This document shows, in pieces, positions 26,101-37,772 of a stretch of DNA of 64,000 nucleotides. The stretch comes from Tubulanus polymorphus. Lineage: Eukaryota > Nemertea > Palaeonemertea > Tubulaniformes > Tubulanidae. The notes under the pieces are model-generated. The model saw only the letters and a program-made list of their open reading frames with translations. It did not search any database and was not told the origin of the DNA. A program made the position numbers and the translations under genes. The number at the start of each line of letters is the position of its first letter. Within the stretch, counting starts at the first letter, position 1. Location of the stretch: NCBI RefSeq assembly GCF_964204645.1, contig NC_134026.1, positions 20,726,650 to 20,790,649 of the forward strand, given 5' to 3'.

Positions 26101-29100
26101 TCATATTTACGTGGACCCCCATAAGACGGCACAATGTAATAAATAAATATTCATGTACCGGTAATAAAACCCATCTCTCTACGAAGTAACATTCGGCACT
26201 CGGTAGTCATCTCTCAGGCCAGGTAACCATTTACTTCTGAATGGAGAGATGCAAGGAGAGATACAAGTGTCTTGCGAAATGATACCGTCACCCATGACCC
26301 GATATCCCAGATTTGAAAACTCTAGCCACTTACCCACATCACTCAATAATCAAAATTCTACACTACCAGGTTTATTATGTATTACAATATTATTTACTTC
26401 CTGGTATACTATGTCTTATTCATAAATGAATTCGTAAATAAAAACTCATTATCAGGGTCTGATCTAAAGAACAAAAGCAGAGGCAAGCATACCGTCTAAA
26501 ATGCCCTTAACAGTAAGTCCGATTGGTGGCACACTCATCAGTCGGATTGAGTGGGAAAAAAGTGCAATCAGACAAGTGCTTAGATCGGACCCTGATTATG
26601 AATGATATCATTATCATTATAGGATGTTGTCGTTACTGATGATGATGATGATGAAGATGATTTCACGTTGAATATATCGACGCCGAAAGATATTTTCGTG
26701 ATGCCGTACACTGACACGGAACCATCGAATAGTTTCGACTACATGCCGAACAGTCCGGAACATCCCGCCGCACCGAAACCGCGGCTGATCAAAGTTCAAT
26801 CGAGTCAAGCTATTCTACCAACTGACCATTCGTTATCGCAGCAATCGAGGCGGTTAAATCGTCGTGGCAGCACGTCATCGGTGGTCAGCGGTAAATTGTC
26901 GGTGAAACTGCCCGAAGTTCCGTTGCCGGTTAACATTGAGGAATCATCTCGAGACTTGGTGACGGTTATGACGTACTATCTAGAAAAGCGACTCGGACAA
27001 TGGAGTGACACGGCTCAGGTTTTGCATGAAGAATTGGTAATTTCCCTTCAATAATGTTACTATTTTCCTGAAAAATTCTACACATAATCAAGATGCTTGT
27101 GTAATTTAAGTGTACAATGTACCGATAGTTTATATATTATATCTGCATCAATCCAAACTCAAGCTATGCTTTAGTAATGCCCCTCTTGCCGTAATGTAGA
27201 GTTGGAAGTCACGTGAGGCTATTGAGCTGAAGATGACCGAAATCGAACAGGAAATAATGTTAGTGACAAAAATGAGGAGGAAGTCGCAAGTTTTCTATAA
27301 GAAAATGATAGAAAATACTAAAGCAGCGAAAGGTATGCGTTCAGCTGGACCCAGTTTGATAGAATTGGGTGTTAGAATAAACTCTGTGTTGAAAATACTT
27401 CATTTCCACATATCTAAGGCCTTAGCACACTAGGAGGAATGGGTGGTGCATACTTACCTCCTAGTTTGTGGGGAAATTAAGGTGCAGCTGTGGCACCTGC
27501 CGCCAAAATCCGTGCACCACCAGTTCCCCTAGTGCGCCCCTGGCTTATGTAAGTCATACTTTTTCCTGGTTCTCTAGGAGCAGAACAAAAGAGCACAATG
27601 GCAAAAGTATTCGATGATATTTCGACTATGACGAAGAAAATATTGAACTTAAAAGAAGCTAAACGCCACCTTGAGGTAATGTGGACAGTCTGCTTTAAGT
27701 GAAAATTGATCTTTATGGTATCTTGACTTTTGTCTAAACCATTTATTTGCTAATGTTTTGTAGATGGTATATGCTGAGAGATGGGGTCTGAATCACTGTT
27801 TACTCTCAAGTTTAGCTCGATGGCCACCCACGCAAGTAATGGATCTGCAGGCGGAAAATAGTAACTTGCTTCTTCAGTTCAAAGTGGTACGAAATCGACC
27901 GGATGCTTTTGAAACGCAGGTTTTGCAAGCAGGCACTCCACTCGGTTTGACGGCCTATCTGTTTTCCAAGTAAGTTGTTTATCATAAAAAAAGCTAGTTG
28001 GCCATTCTACAAATTAACAGAATCAATCTTTCATGAATTCTAGGAAAGCTCTGGTGGTCTATAATGGTCTCTTTTCAATGGTCTCTTTTAAACAAATAAT
28101 CTTTGAAATTATATCTTCAAATTCAAGATATGCAAGGACTCAGTTTCACTGTTTGGGTTAAAATTTCACCCTTCAGAGGTCGATATTTTAGTCTAATTTT
28201 GATTCTACAAATGGAAAACTTGATTGATCTTTCAGATGTCCCCTTCATAGCTTCCTTACATTAATCTTGTTCATATGGAGCTTTATTCATTTTTACAAAT
28301 CTCTTCGTTGTTTTAGGGAAAGCGTGTCGGAAGGATTTGTACACGAATTCTTCTACAGCTATCGCTATTTTACGACTTCGAAGAAAGTTTTAACGTTCTT
28401 ATTGGAGAAGTTTACCACAGCTTCAAGCAGGTATGCCACGATACAGCTTCGGTAGAATTAACCCAATTCATTTCAATAAAATGGTGCAAGTAAAATCATT
28501 ACTGGTATTATCTTTAACCTGGATTTAACTCAATTCATTTTCAATTGAGTTAACCCCTGGGTTAAAGATAATACCAGTCTGTTAAACCTGTAAATGGATT
28601 TTTTGGGAATTTGTATTCTTTAAAAGATACATAACTTTTTTGATTGAAATTGAAGAATTCCACATTACAAGTGGTAACAGTCAAGTGATCCTATTACATA
28701 CCAGTATGCTATTTCATTGCACCAGTTTTATCCAAACATCTTTAATGTACAATTTCAGTTTATCGGACTCGACCGCTGTTCAGAAAAATGTTCAACATCG
28801 TGCAATCGATCTACTGACGTTCTGGTTGCAAGGATATTACAATCTCGATTTCAAAAACAACCCGGATGTCACCAAGCAACTTGAAACTTTCTTTGCAAAA
28901 AGGGTGAATAACTTAGCTAAGATTGTTACAAATAGACTTTAAGTTTTGGGGTTATGTATCTATCTTTCTGATTATTCATGCGAGTTTTCTTTTTTCCAGG
29001 CTGGGAAATCTAACCATCTCGTCGATCAACTTTACAATGTATACGGGCGATGTAAACACTTTGAGAATCATCTAGATTTACATGTAAAACACAGCGAAGC

Positions 29101-32100
29101 TGACCTTGACATCGATGACGAGATCTTCACCACTAATGTTGCAACAGATAAACAGCAAAAAAAGGTATGTAGTCACAAAAAGAACACTTAAGTAAGTTTG
29201 TTCTTACAATTCTGCTTGAAATGCTAAATTGTCATTTGAGGACCTGGCGCCAGTTGCTCAATGTTGATTAGAGTTAACCAGTGGATAGTTGATATAGTGT
29301 CAATTAAACCTTCATTGTTACTATGATATTTATCCGCCGGTTATCTTTAACCAAATTTTGAGAGACTGGCCCCTGTTCCAACCCAGGATCATATATCATA
29401 TCACATTGTAAAGATCTTATTAAAACAAGTTCAAATGAGAGAATGCTTGTTATGGCTCAGTCATTTCACGATAATGTATTGTACCATTTGCGATATGATA
29501 ATTAAGGTCATTTGTAATTAAAGTATTTTGAATTCAATTCAATTCAAATGCCATTTTGAAGCCAAAGGTCTTTGATGGAAACATTTTCTGCTTTCTTTAG
29601 AATGAAATCCTGAAGATGCCAGCCTATCCGAAACTGAAACCGTTGAAACAGAGTAAGAATCGGGTTGTAACCTGTATCGATACGCATGGTGTCGCCGGTA
29701 GTCCGTTCATGGCGCACACGTTACGTAATCGAGACGATTTCTCGTTGACTGATTTCACGGCTCAAACATTGGCTGAACAACTCACTCTTATGGAACAGGT
29801 GAGCGTACGATACTGCCTGTTTCTACAATTTGAGCTATAATGCATTACCTACAATGTATATGTATGAAGTATATGATTTCAACTGCCTTATAGTTCCATC
29901 CTCGCTTGCCAGGGGTTGATTGCCTCCCGCCAAAGCTCACAGCAACACCAACCCTTGCCTCAGACCCTTCATTGTTTTATTACACTGCCCGAGATTTCTT
30001 GGGTGGACAGGTTGCTACTCAGCGACCACCAGTCTCTAGCAATCAAATGCCTTGTTTTGATAGAGCGAACCTGCCAGTGAAAACAAATCATCTGATTGGT
30101 TTAATGCATAGACTGTTGGCTGCATTCTAACCCTAGCCAGCAAGGATGGATAGTTCATGATAGATCACTGGTTTCAATATCATTGAACTTTTCTATTTTG
30201 AGCAGGCACTGTTCCAACAAACACATCCAGTATTATTTTTGAATTCGAAAGCTCAGGGAATTGGAGTTTCCATGACAACCAGTGCCAACAAAACATCCGC
30301 CATGACGTAAGTACTGAAATTTTGGAAAATTATTCCATATTTTAAGAATTTTGTAGCTATCGATAGTCACGTGTGATGTTATTCACATACCGGTATGTAT
30401 TTATTTGAAGGTCATTGAACGTAGATTGGTAAGCCTATTAACAAGACAAGATTGTTCTATAGTGTTATGTATTTTTCTGTAACAATGTTCAAAATAATGC
30501 CAGTTTGTCCTAATGTTTTAAATACATGTCCGTCTTCAAACTACTGCTGATACTAGAACCTAATACTGTGTTTCTAGAAAATTGAGAGATTTCCATAATA
30601 ATTTCACCTGTTTTGTGGCGTTTGTTGATGTTGTAAGTAAATGTATGTCGTGAGGGCTCAAATTGTCATAACATTTCATCAGAATCAGTAAAAAAGTTGC
30701 TAAAAAGGGTGGGTTACTTATGATATGTAAATTTTCTGTATTTGCACATTTGACTCTGGGATGTAAGAATTATTCATGATTTTGAGAGTAGAATTGAACC
30801 CAGAATCAAGAAACTTTGAATAATGGAGTTTTGAATAAGATCTAAGACTAATTCATGTTTTACTTTTATTTATAGTCGCTTGAATGTTTGGAGCGGACCT
30901 CAAGAGAATAGTCTATTCATAGACAGTATTCAACAAGTCGACAATAAAATCATCAAAATGATTGAATTCAGTCAGTCGCTCACTCACTGGGTTTCTGGTG
31001 AAATTCTAAGCTGTAGCTCTGCAAAGGTCAGTGATTTTAATCTCAGCCTAGCTGAGCTGTCCTGACATTCCTTAATCTTCAACCTAGTCCTCAGTTGTTA
31101 AGTTTGGTTTAGAATCAAAATGAGCTTAGATTGGTCTTATCTCTTTTCCGTGGCTTCTGAATAGATTAGCAGTAGTTGTGTTTCTGATATAGAAACTGTC
31201 CAAAGAAATGTTTGATGGGTGTAAAGACAATTTACTGTATTGCAAAATGTATGTTTATCCCAATTTGATCTAATAGATGAGCTGGTATTAAGACTTGTCC
31301 AAACAATATTTAGTGGGCTTGCTTAGCGTACAATATAATCTAGATTTCTCATGACCCCTGTGAATTTCACCAATTCTAAACCAAATTAGGTTAAGATAGA
31401 ACTACTATACTGTACTAAAGTTCCATATGTACATTTTGTAGTTATTCAAATAAATTCAATTTACAAATTTCTTGTATTTGTATTGTAGGCTCAGTTGGCT
31501 GTGTTGAGTAAGCTGATTTATACCGCTAAGATCTGTTTAGATCTGAAGAATTACGCCACCGCAGTTTCTATAGTGGATGGATTGGAGAATCTTATTGTTC
31601 GACAGCTACCGGTGTGTTAAGTTATCCTTTTTACAGATGAAAGCGATGTTATATATGTATAACAAATCTTTTTGTTCTTTTAGATTTGGAGGCAGTTACC
31701 ATCAAAATGTGCAACAATAATGGAAGAACTTACTAGATTAAAGGTATTCGGACAGTTTCCTTTCTTGAATGTTTCTAACTCAAGCATTATGTACATTTTC
31801 CCCTCCCAATGTCAATATTTTGATGAAAACTACTTGTTATTTACTAGCTTGAGCCTACAAGTTTCATGGTCAGTTCAACTACTATAAAGAATATTGTCAA
31901 AATCGATTTGATTTTCTAGAACGTTTAGAAGTTCGCAATAGTCAGAAAAGTGTCATTCAACCCTTAAAAGTTTTATCTATCAATTGTTTAGAATTTGAAT
32001 GCATCTGAACGCTGCTCTTATGTGTTATTTCAGTTTTTCTTGAAAAAAGACAACTTGTGCTTGATTCCGAATGATGGCAAACGCAGTGTAACGACGATCC

Positions 32101-32566
32101 CATGCATATTACTGTTTCTGTTACACGTTCAACAACTAGAGATCGGAGGATTCACTCTCGCCAATGGCATGTACAGATGGCAAAAATTCAGGTAAATGAC
32201 TTATCTATGAGGGGTTGTGGAAATAAGGCCAACCAAATCCCCAAAAATGACCTATATTCGTCTTTTTATGAAAAAAAATCGAATTTGAGCTCCTTATGTC
32301 ATTGTCGAATTCGTTTATAATTTTTCAGGTCAATCTCGGAATTGATCGATCAGATTCGAGTATTTATGCGTGTGAGTTATAAATTCGCGTCGAGCGCCGA
32401 GTTGCAGCTCGCGGTTCGTAAGCGCATGCGGGATTTCCGCGACCGCGACCTTCAGGAAATCGCCGCGCAACACGACACTAACATGCAGAAAATATCGAGC
32501 AGCAAGTGGTCGCAGTCGTTCCAAAAACTGAAGTCGAAATTACAGGGCACGAAAGGAGACAATTAA
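11470..32566 (+). CDS. KNDC1: KNDC1, very-KIND Ras guanine nucleotide exchange factor (26 exons)
   Basis: Exons: 11470-11734, 12434-12489, 16944-17196, 17828-18757, 19367-19512, 19896-20054, 20416-20517, 21118-21216, 21715-21822, 21936-24222, 24841-24988, 25614-26013, 26623-27036, 27200-27332, 27578-27675, 27764-27969, 28317-28430, 28759-28903, 29000-29164, 29601-29798, 30206-30306, 30876-31026, 31489-31611, 31684-31743, 32034-32191, 32329-32566. Phases agree throughout and the sum is 7257 nt, giving 2418 residues. Human KNDC1 is about 1750, so the extra length is in the disordered middle. Domain order is KIND1 (~20-160), KIND2 (~468-625), RasGEF_N (~1930-2030) and RasGEF (~2080-2400). Vertebrate KNDC1 is a neuronal RasGEF that binds MAP2 and restrains dendrite growth. 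The start ATG has A at -3 and G at +4; upstream in-frame codons contain no other ATG. Confidence 0.93.
13273..13441. mobile_element. MITE with ACAGTGTTTTCAATAAGA ends
   Basis: The outer 18 bases are repeated in reverse complement at the right end and are followed on both sides inward by GCCAGGTCC and its complement. The direct flanks read GTA on each side, consistent with a 3-bp (or TA-containing) target duplication. No coding capacity. Confidence 0.75.
13545..13960. promoter_or_regulatory. CpG-rich block in KNDC1 intron 2, possible enhancer
   Basis: Dense in CpG (GCGCGCGCCGGG near 13620, CGTCGACGACGTACGTG near 13646) with homeodomain-type TAATTA/TAATTAC sites, in an intron that is otherwise AT-rich and poor in CpG. 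It is not part of a recognised repeat or exon. A regulatory role is inferred from composition only. Confidence 0.25.
15190..15560. promoter_or_regulatory. Second CpG-richer block in KNDC1 intron 2
   Basis: Contains TTAATTACATTTCCGCGGGA, TTCGAGCTAGCTTCGA and several CATTAATG-like sites. The composition contrast with the flanks is similar to the block at 13545-13960. No frame or repeat explains it. Enhancer status is a guess. Confidence 0.2.
17624..17720. mobile_element. Small hairpin MITE, GGCCCAGTTCC family
   Basis: The left arm GGCCCAGTTCCACAGTT pairs with the right arm AACTGCGGAACTGGACC, and the interior has complementary TTAACTC/GAGTTAA blocks. It lies in KNDC1 intron 3. Similar ends occur elsewhere in the window (25141, 25435, 29240, 44462, 60433). 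Confidence 0.65.
17828..20517 (+). CDS. KNDC1: KNDC1 exons 4-7: acidic linker and second KIND domain
   Basis: Exon 4 (930 nt) encodes a low-complexity acidic, serine- and threonine-rich linker, then VQEVLDKLGCGLHEDELWSL, the start of KIND2. Exons 5-7 continue with CPMNMLITDGGRVVF, MYIAPELNEN, FSLAATLWTAADHNLP and RRPTLLDILEVCEEVDE. The order matches the second KIND of vertebrate KNDC1, where the ATLWTAA-type helix is recognisable. In v-KIND proteins this second KIND is the one reported to bind MAP2. Open frames that run past 18757, 19512 and 20054 are intron read-through. Confidence 0.88.
21118..26013 (+). CDS. KNDC1: KNDC1 exons 8-12: disordered middle with a conserved block
   Basis: Exons 8-9 are helical and lysine-rich. 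Exon 9 contains DMLMEAIQLHNKSALKKAK, which resembles a WH2/DAD-type segment. Exon 10 (2287 nt, 762 codons) is almost entirely serine-, arginine- and proline-rich, with many RS and SR pairs and no fold expected. It ends in EFAFDGYMENGVEDLAM, a block also present in vertebrate KNDC1. Exon 11 continues it with EYCDLYW-type sequence (TEKYCDLYWSEDLL). The exon 10 reading frame uses CpG-rich codons (TCG, GCG, CGA) much more than the introns, which explains the long antisense frames. Confidence 0.88.
25435..25549. mobile_element. Hairpin MITE, GGGGCCAGTTTTATAGACTGG family
   Basis: The left end GGGGCCAGTTTTATAGACTG is matched inversely by CAGTCTATAAAACCGGCCCC on the right, with AACCTGGGGTTAACTCAA-like inner arms. 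It sits in KNDC1 intron 11 and is the same family as 28501-28580. Confidence 0.7.
26451..26596. mobile_element. MITE with CAGGGTCTGATCTAA ends
   Basis: The left end ATCAGGGTCTGATCTAA is mirrored by TTAGATCGGACCCTGAT at the right. The CAGGG start resembles hAT-type termini. The flanks share ATTAT but not a clean 8-bp duplication. It lies in KNDC1 intron 12. Confidence 0.6.
26623..32566 (+). CDS. KNDC1: KNDC1 exons 13-26: coiled segment, RasGEF_N and RasGEF domains
   Basis: Exons 13-15 start with an aspartate run and continue as a lysine/glutamate-rich helical segment. Exons 16-18 carry RasGEF_N, with FVHEFFYSYRYFTTSKKVLT and ERVxx-like helices to residue ~2020. Exons 20-26 carry the catalytic RasGEF: FTAQTLAEQLTLMEQALFQQ, LNVWSGPQE, FSQSLTHWVSGEI, KLIYTAKICLDLKNYATAVS, IVDGLENLIVRQLP, PCILLFLLHVQQLE and the C-terminal tail ending GTKGDN. 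The helical hairpin region (LKNYATAVSIV) that opens the Ras nucleotide site in Sos-type GEFs is intact, so exchange activity is plausible. The substrate GTPase cannot be told from sequence. Confidence 0.9.
28501..28580. mobile_element. Short hairpin MITE, copy of the 25435 family
   Basis: ACTGGTATTATCTTTAACC and its complement close a hairpin whose inner arms are TTAACTCAATT and AATTGAGTTAA. It lies in KNDC1 intron 17. Confidence 0.65.
29240..29372. mobile_element. GCCAGTT-ended repeat in KNDC1 intron 19
   Basis: Starts GACCTGGCGCCAGTTGCTCA and ends GAGAGACTGGCCCCTG, with internal AGAGTTAACCAGTGGAT and a complementary CCGGTTATCTTTAACC. It is probably another degraded member of the GGCCAGTT family. 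Confidence 0.5.
29894..30158. mobile_element. MITE with CCATCCTCGCTTGCCAGGGG ends
   Basis: The left end at 29896 is mirrored by AACCCTAGCCAGCAAGGATGG at the right. TAGTTC follows or precedes both ends. It occupies most of KNDC1 intron 20 and contains the chance frame 29906-30130. Confidence 0.65.
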
Positions 32567-33053
32567 TTTTCGATGATCGGATATTTCGTCGAAACATTTT
32601 TCTGATCATTTATATCGTGCATATATACATTTTACAATCCAACTTTGATATTGCCCTCAAGTCCGACACCTGTTCATGCTACAAAAAGATCTGACTTGAG
32701 CCGAGGCTAGTGTATTTCTTTATAAAGCGTCCGCGTCCGTCCAATATATCGATATTGTGTTTAGTATTAATTTTGTAGAATTGTTCGTTATTTATAGGTG
32801 ATTTATTGATAATTCATGCTACTTAAAAACCAATATTTGTTAATGAAATCTGTGATATATTTATGTACATACCAGTATATTATTTATCGTAGTTTTTCCT
32901 CGAATTTTTGTATACCTGATAATATGATATTGTTGTTACGAAACTAAACATATTTGTCTTTCATAAAACTTCCATTATTACGTGTAATTTTGTATGTTGT
33001 AATTCCGAAATCCATCCAGGGAACGAATGAATTTGAGTAGAATAGAGATTTTA

Positions 33054-33225
33054 GGGGTCATTCATTTATTACGTACGCACTAGGGGAGGGAGAAGGGAGG
33101 GGTAAGTGCAATTACGTAATTAATGCTTAATATATATGAAAAAATTGCTGATTTTGTGTACAGGGAGAGGGGGGTTGAAATTCTTAATATCAAATTTTAT
33201 GCATATGTAATAAATGAATGATCCC
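33054..33225. mobile_element. MITE with GGGGTCATTCATTTATTACG ends
   Basis: The left end GGGGTCATTCATTTATTACG is matched by ATGTAATAAATGAATGATCCC at the right. This terminal sequence type, GGG-N-ATTCATTTATTACG, is one I associate with a MITE group common in marine invertebrates. The interior is G-rich with no frame. The right arm supplies an AATAAA. Confidence 0.75.
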
Positions 33226-33777
33226 AAAGCGTTTAGGATTAGGGAAATTTCAGGTATGCCAAAAAAAATCTTATTCACTATTTGATGTTAGAATTGTGGG
33301 TTTTTGGCTACTACAGCAGAACCTTGTACCCTCAGTTTGCCACAAAATTTTGATACCCGGTATTAACAAAAATTGATTTCGTTGTCATGTTAACAGGAGT
33401 GGCAGATAACTGAGTTGACCGCAACAGACATCGGCTGACTTTTTGTTTTGAAAAATTGGGCCTTTAATCGTTTGTCGTAACAAGGTTCCACTGATTTCCA
33501 TCATTCCAATTGAATTTAAAATGTTTGTGGTGAGGTGTACTGAACACATTGTCAAGTCTGGACAATCAAAAATTAGAAGGTCCAATCAAGGTTCTTGAGC
33601 GGCGGGTGATACCAGCGTGGAAGCAAATATGGTTCCATATATCTTTTCAAGTACATATAAATCAATGTTTAATTTATTGAAAAGAAGATTGTGCAACATC
33701 CATGTTTATTTATATATCTATGGAAACGTGTTATAAGACACTGCAATGTTTTGTTAATAAGATAGTTCCAATATTCA

Positions 33778-34068
33778 ATGGCCGCGTTTGTTTGGCTGAC
33801 CGATTCAACTGATGCTTAGTTCATTCTGTCATCTTCATTTGTCAGAATTGATTCTGTCAAAATCAGTGTGGCCGTGCCCAGTATTACTCATACGGAATTT
33901 GTCACACCGACAGTTTTTCATATTTCACTGATTGATATTTAATTGATTGAGAGAACCGACCCCCTGAGCCAGTTCCCTCAGTCATAACTGAGTAAACCGG
34001 AGTCTCCACACGAAACTGCAGAGCGAGTTGAACAAGTCGACTCTGTCTCCCAAACGAACACGGCTAAT
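33778..34068. mobile_element. MITE with GGCCGCGTTTGTTTGG ends
   Basis: The left end TGGCCGCGTTTGTTTGGCTG pairs with the right end CTCCCAAACGAACACGGCTA in reverse complement, with a further GACCGA/GACAGA match inward. About 290 bp, no coding capacity. Confidence 0.6.
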
Positions 34069-34732
34069 GCGTGACATCTGCCAATCAAAAAACTCTTCCA
34101 GCTAATTGTTATTTTTTATATTTTACCCAATCAAGGATTATGTATACACTGTATCGTTTTGTAACTGTGAAATTCAAATTAAAAAGGGAAAATATTTTAG
34201 ATTTAGTTGTATCTTGTTGTCTAATGGAATTCTCGCTTGGTATAGCTTATACATCTAAACGATCCTTCTGCGGCAGTAGGAAACAGTGGTAGAACCTCAT
34301 TAAAAAAACGAACTTCAGAGGACCAACGATCAACCGATTGTTCTATAAATCCAGTATTTGTTAAGAATGTTCTTATTCCAGACAAAATCTTAGTTCTGTC
34401 AGATCTGATAAGTCGTCATTAACCGACATCACAAGTCAAATAAAGGTCGTCAACTTAAAGTTTTTTTTTACTTTGCCCACTTGCAGTTGACATCTAATAT
34501 GACCTTTACAACAATGTGAAATCTGAGCTAATTTTCATCTTGATCTGAAAGGTAGTACCGAAATTAATACCAGTAATTGAAAATTTGCCGTTTTGTTTTG
34601 AAATTATAATCATCGATACGCTATCTATGCATCAGCTTTTTTCATTGGTTTGGAAATAAGCCCTTCCTGTTTTATAAGCCTTTATATGATAAAACATAAA
34701 CCGGAAAAAAGTTTTAACAATACATTACTTGA

Positions 34733-34738
34733 TTTATT
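34733..34738 (-). terminator. Polyadenylation signal candidate for the first vWA gene
   Basis: TTTATT on the plus strand reads AATAAA on the minus strand, about 145 nt after the stop codon at 34880. A U-rich downstream element is not obvious. Confidence 0.4.
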
Positions 34739-34879
34739 CATTCAAATGGTGCATAGACGAAGATTCAATCAGTAACTGATAAATGTATCGAAGGATATTA
34801 CAATTAATTTATATGGAAAAGTATTACACATGTTCTGGGTTAAAATCACTGCTTTTAGATAAATTATCATTAAGGATTA

Positions 34880-37700
34880 TTATGTACATTTAATTTCCTT
34901 GCAGCCGCAATCCCCAGGTTTTGTTATCAATTGGCAGTTGCTAGGTATCTCACCAGGTACAATTCTCCATTGCGGGCATCTAAAAACATTATATAGTTTT
35001 TTGAATGGAAGTTTTAACTGGTCTATGAAAAGGGCCTGCAGTTCCGACGATGAGCTCATACCTTTCTTTACAGCTTATTCCATTGCGCAATGCGTCGTTA
35101 CATTTACAAGTCAACTTGCATCCATCATGCCAGGTGGCTCCTTGCATGAATTCTCGCATTCCCGCTGATCTATATTTGTTTGCGTATTTGCAGCGCGCTA
35201 TTTAATTGAAATGAGAACATTAGAAAAATATTTGACAACATAATTAGCTACGATTTGGAAGTCCGAGTTGTAATGAAAAGTGGTACAGTAGACTCCGCTG
35301 TTGTCGTTTGTTGATGTTAGTTGAAATATTTTTTTGACACTATTTACGAAATACGTACGTAATATCCAACTCAGATATCACTCAAGTCGGACACAGTTTT
35401 AGGGCTCCAAAAGGTCCGACTTGAGTGGAGTCTACTGTATTTATCTTGTACTGATACTAGGTATCTACCAAGTTTTGTGGTTTAATGTACCCAGATGATT
35501 CGACTCGCCATACCTTTATATTCTACTGGGTTATCTTTGCTGTATCTCAAAACTGAAAGAAAAACAAGTTCAACTTATCAAGTTATCAATTACTACGGTG
35601 TAATATACGCGGACGAATCCTAACCGCGCTCAACCGAACTGATAAACAAAAATATCTTAATTCTTATAGTATTTGTACAAGTGTCATATTATGACACAAA
35701 CAAATACTAGAATTACCTTCACAAGTTTTCTTTGCTAATTCGCCGAGGATGGTGTCGAGAGAACTGTAATCAGACACATGAAATACAAATTCTAAACTCG
35801 ACGCGATCGTTTCCAATTCTTCCTGGTTCACTTCCGAACCAACGCCGACCGTGAAGAAGATCACGCCTCGTTCTTTCGCGGCTTCGGTTTCTTGGTAGGT
35901 ATCGTGCGGACGGTTAGACTGTCCATCGGTGATCAGGATCAAAATCTCCGCCGCGCTCGGGCGAAAACCAGCCAGTTTATTGAACAACGACTCCCTGGCT
36001 AGTTTGATCGCCGCTCCCGTGGCAGTCGTACCCCCGTGGCCGTACGTGAGTTTATCGACTGCTTCTAGTAACGGTTTCTTTTTGAGATGGTCGGTCAGGC
36101 TGAATTCCATCTCCGGCGACCGACTGAAGCGAATCGCTCCGACGTGTATGTGTTCTTCGCTGACGTCGAAATTCGACGCGAAATGATGTACGAACGATTT
36201 GATTTTCTCGAAGTTCCGTCGGCCCACGCTGCTGGACGCATCGAGGGCGAACATGATATCGGCCTCGTCTCCGCATTCTGGAAATTGATGGAAAAAGATC
36301 AATCAGATAAATTCGGTCCATTTCGGAAAATTTGATTTTAAGCATTTCGGCATATCAGTTAAATTGCTTGGTTCAATCATGGAGAGTTCATGCTTCAATC
36401 GAAAACACATATTGAATTCTCGTTATAATAAATTTCAGATGAATCCCTTAAATTCATTAGCTGCAGTTTAATCTAGCATATGTAATCCTTGTTTTATGTT
36501 TCTAATACAACTGTGAGTTTGGATGCATCCAATTTTGAGTGTCCTTTTTCATTTTTTCAACAAAGATAATTGGTGCATTGCATTTTTTGACTGACTCAAA
36601 CTGCCCTTTTGGGTCTTGACAAGTAAAAAGTATACCCTGAAGCCAATTCATTTTTAAATATATTCAAAGTAATTTAATATCCTTGTAATACGTAGTTCAA
36701 TTGTCTTGAGTCTGATCGAAGTTGCATTAACTTTTATTTGTGTATTAGGGTCCCAACTTCGTGAATCACACGTTGGCAACATACTGTATCTGAATCAACT
36801 TCTTCGGATAAGTTGGTTTGACTTAGTAAGTGTGGGGATATCTAAAAAAAATCTACATATCAATTTATGTATACCGGCACATACTTAATATATATGATAA
36901 ATGGTACATGAAATGCACTACAGACTGTGTATACAAGAAGACTTGAAATAGATCATGTCAAGCTAAAGTATGAAAGTTACAACAGAGATAGAGTCACTTA
37001 CACATTGGTTATACTTTAAGGAAAGATCAGAAAATATAGCACTATCTAAGAAGTTTCTACATGTATTTGAAAGCAGAAATACGATTTTCAGAGCAAAGCA
37101 AGCTGAATATACAAGACACGTATATAGTTAGGAACACTTGCTGCTTTCAACGCTTTCAACGGAATAACCAGCTCCTAAAAGTAAACTTATATTAGAACAA
37201 GATGCACTTCGTTCGAATCATAAAATTGTCATTATCTAGGGATACTCAGTCATGTACAATTAAGTTTTCTAAATCCAGAAAAAAATATATTGAAGAGAAC
37301 TACTGTGAAAGAAACAAAGGGTCTTAAAGCTGCCATCCTTTTTAAAATGTAAGTTCGTAACCACAAATTGGTATCTCTGAGCTTACTTTCCGAAAAAAAT
37401 TAAATTATTCGATTACCGCTAGATTGAAATCATACAAGCCATTGATAGATACTGGTATGGAAAAGATTGTCACGAGCAACTATCAGCAATGATAATTCGA
37501 CTATGACAATCTGTTTTAACTTAAACCTACACACTAAATCAAAATGAACAAACAATCTTTGAAAAATGATATACCCGCATGAAAAAATACTTACTTTTAG
37601 TGATTTTTTCCATTTCCAATAACGCCCTTTTATCAAGAGGCCCCGCGTGTAAAACAGCGGCTCCGAGAAGCGCTGCAATTATCGCAAATCTGAATATCAT
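34880..37700 (-). CDS. Secreted von Willebrand A domain protein with VWC-like tail, copy A
   Basis: Exons on the minus strand: 37700-37595, 36277-35717, 35552-35514, 35197-35062, 34979-34880. The sum is 942 nt, 313 residues. Residues 1-20 are a signal peptide (MIFRFAIIAALLGAAVLHA). The vWA domain spans ~40-222 with a complete MIDAS: DASSS at 48-52, the GGTTATG threonine loop and LITDGQSN. Such a metal site binds collagen or other matrix ligands. Residues ~236-313 hold ten cysteines in a VWC-like pattern (WHDGCKLTCKC, RCPQW, PGDCGCKE). Similar vWA proteins include matrilins and mollusc shell-matrix proteins; the exact ligand is unknown. A 39-nt exon links the domains. Copy B has the same intron phases. 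The frame upstream of the ATG starts with GTG, so the start at 37700 is preferred. Confidence 0.88.
35284..35439. mobile_element. pogo/Tigger-like MITE in vWA copy A intron 3
   Basis: TA-CAGTAGACTCC at the left and GGAGTCTACTG-TA at the right form perfect short inverted repeats with a TA duplication, the arrangement of Tc1/mariner and pogo elements. The interior carries AAGTCGGAC and GTCCGACTT. Confidence 0.7.
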
Positions 37701-37760
37701 TTTTGCAATTTGCGCTCCTTTGATTTCTTTCACGTAGGAATGTATTTTTGAACGTCCAGT

Positions 37761-37772
37761 CTTATATTATAC
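37761..37772 (-). promoter_or_regulatory. TATA-box candidate of vWA copy A
   Basis: On the minus strand the sequence reads GTATAATATAAG, about 60-70 nt upstream of the start codon. The spacing allows a short 5' untranslated region. No equally clear box was found for copy B. Confidence 0.35.

Larger units (their letters stand above)
32567..34879. other. Spacer between KNDC1 stop and the first vWA gene
   Basis: The two genes converge, so both 3' untranslated regions fall here. An AATAAA at about 33208-33213 could serve KNDC1 but lies inside the MITE at 33054-33225. A minus-strand AATAAA at 34733-34738 suits the vWA gene. A second MITE lies at 33778-34068. Nothing else recognised. Confidence 0.6.
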
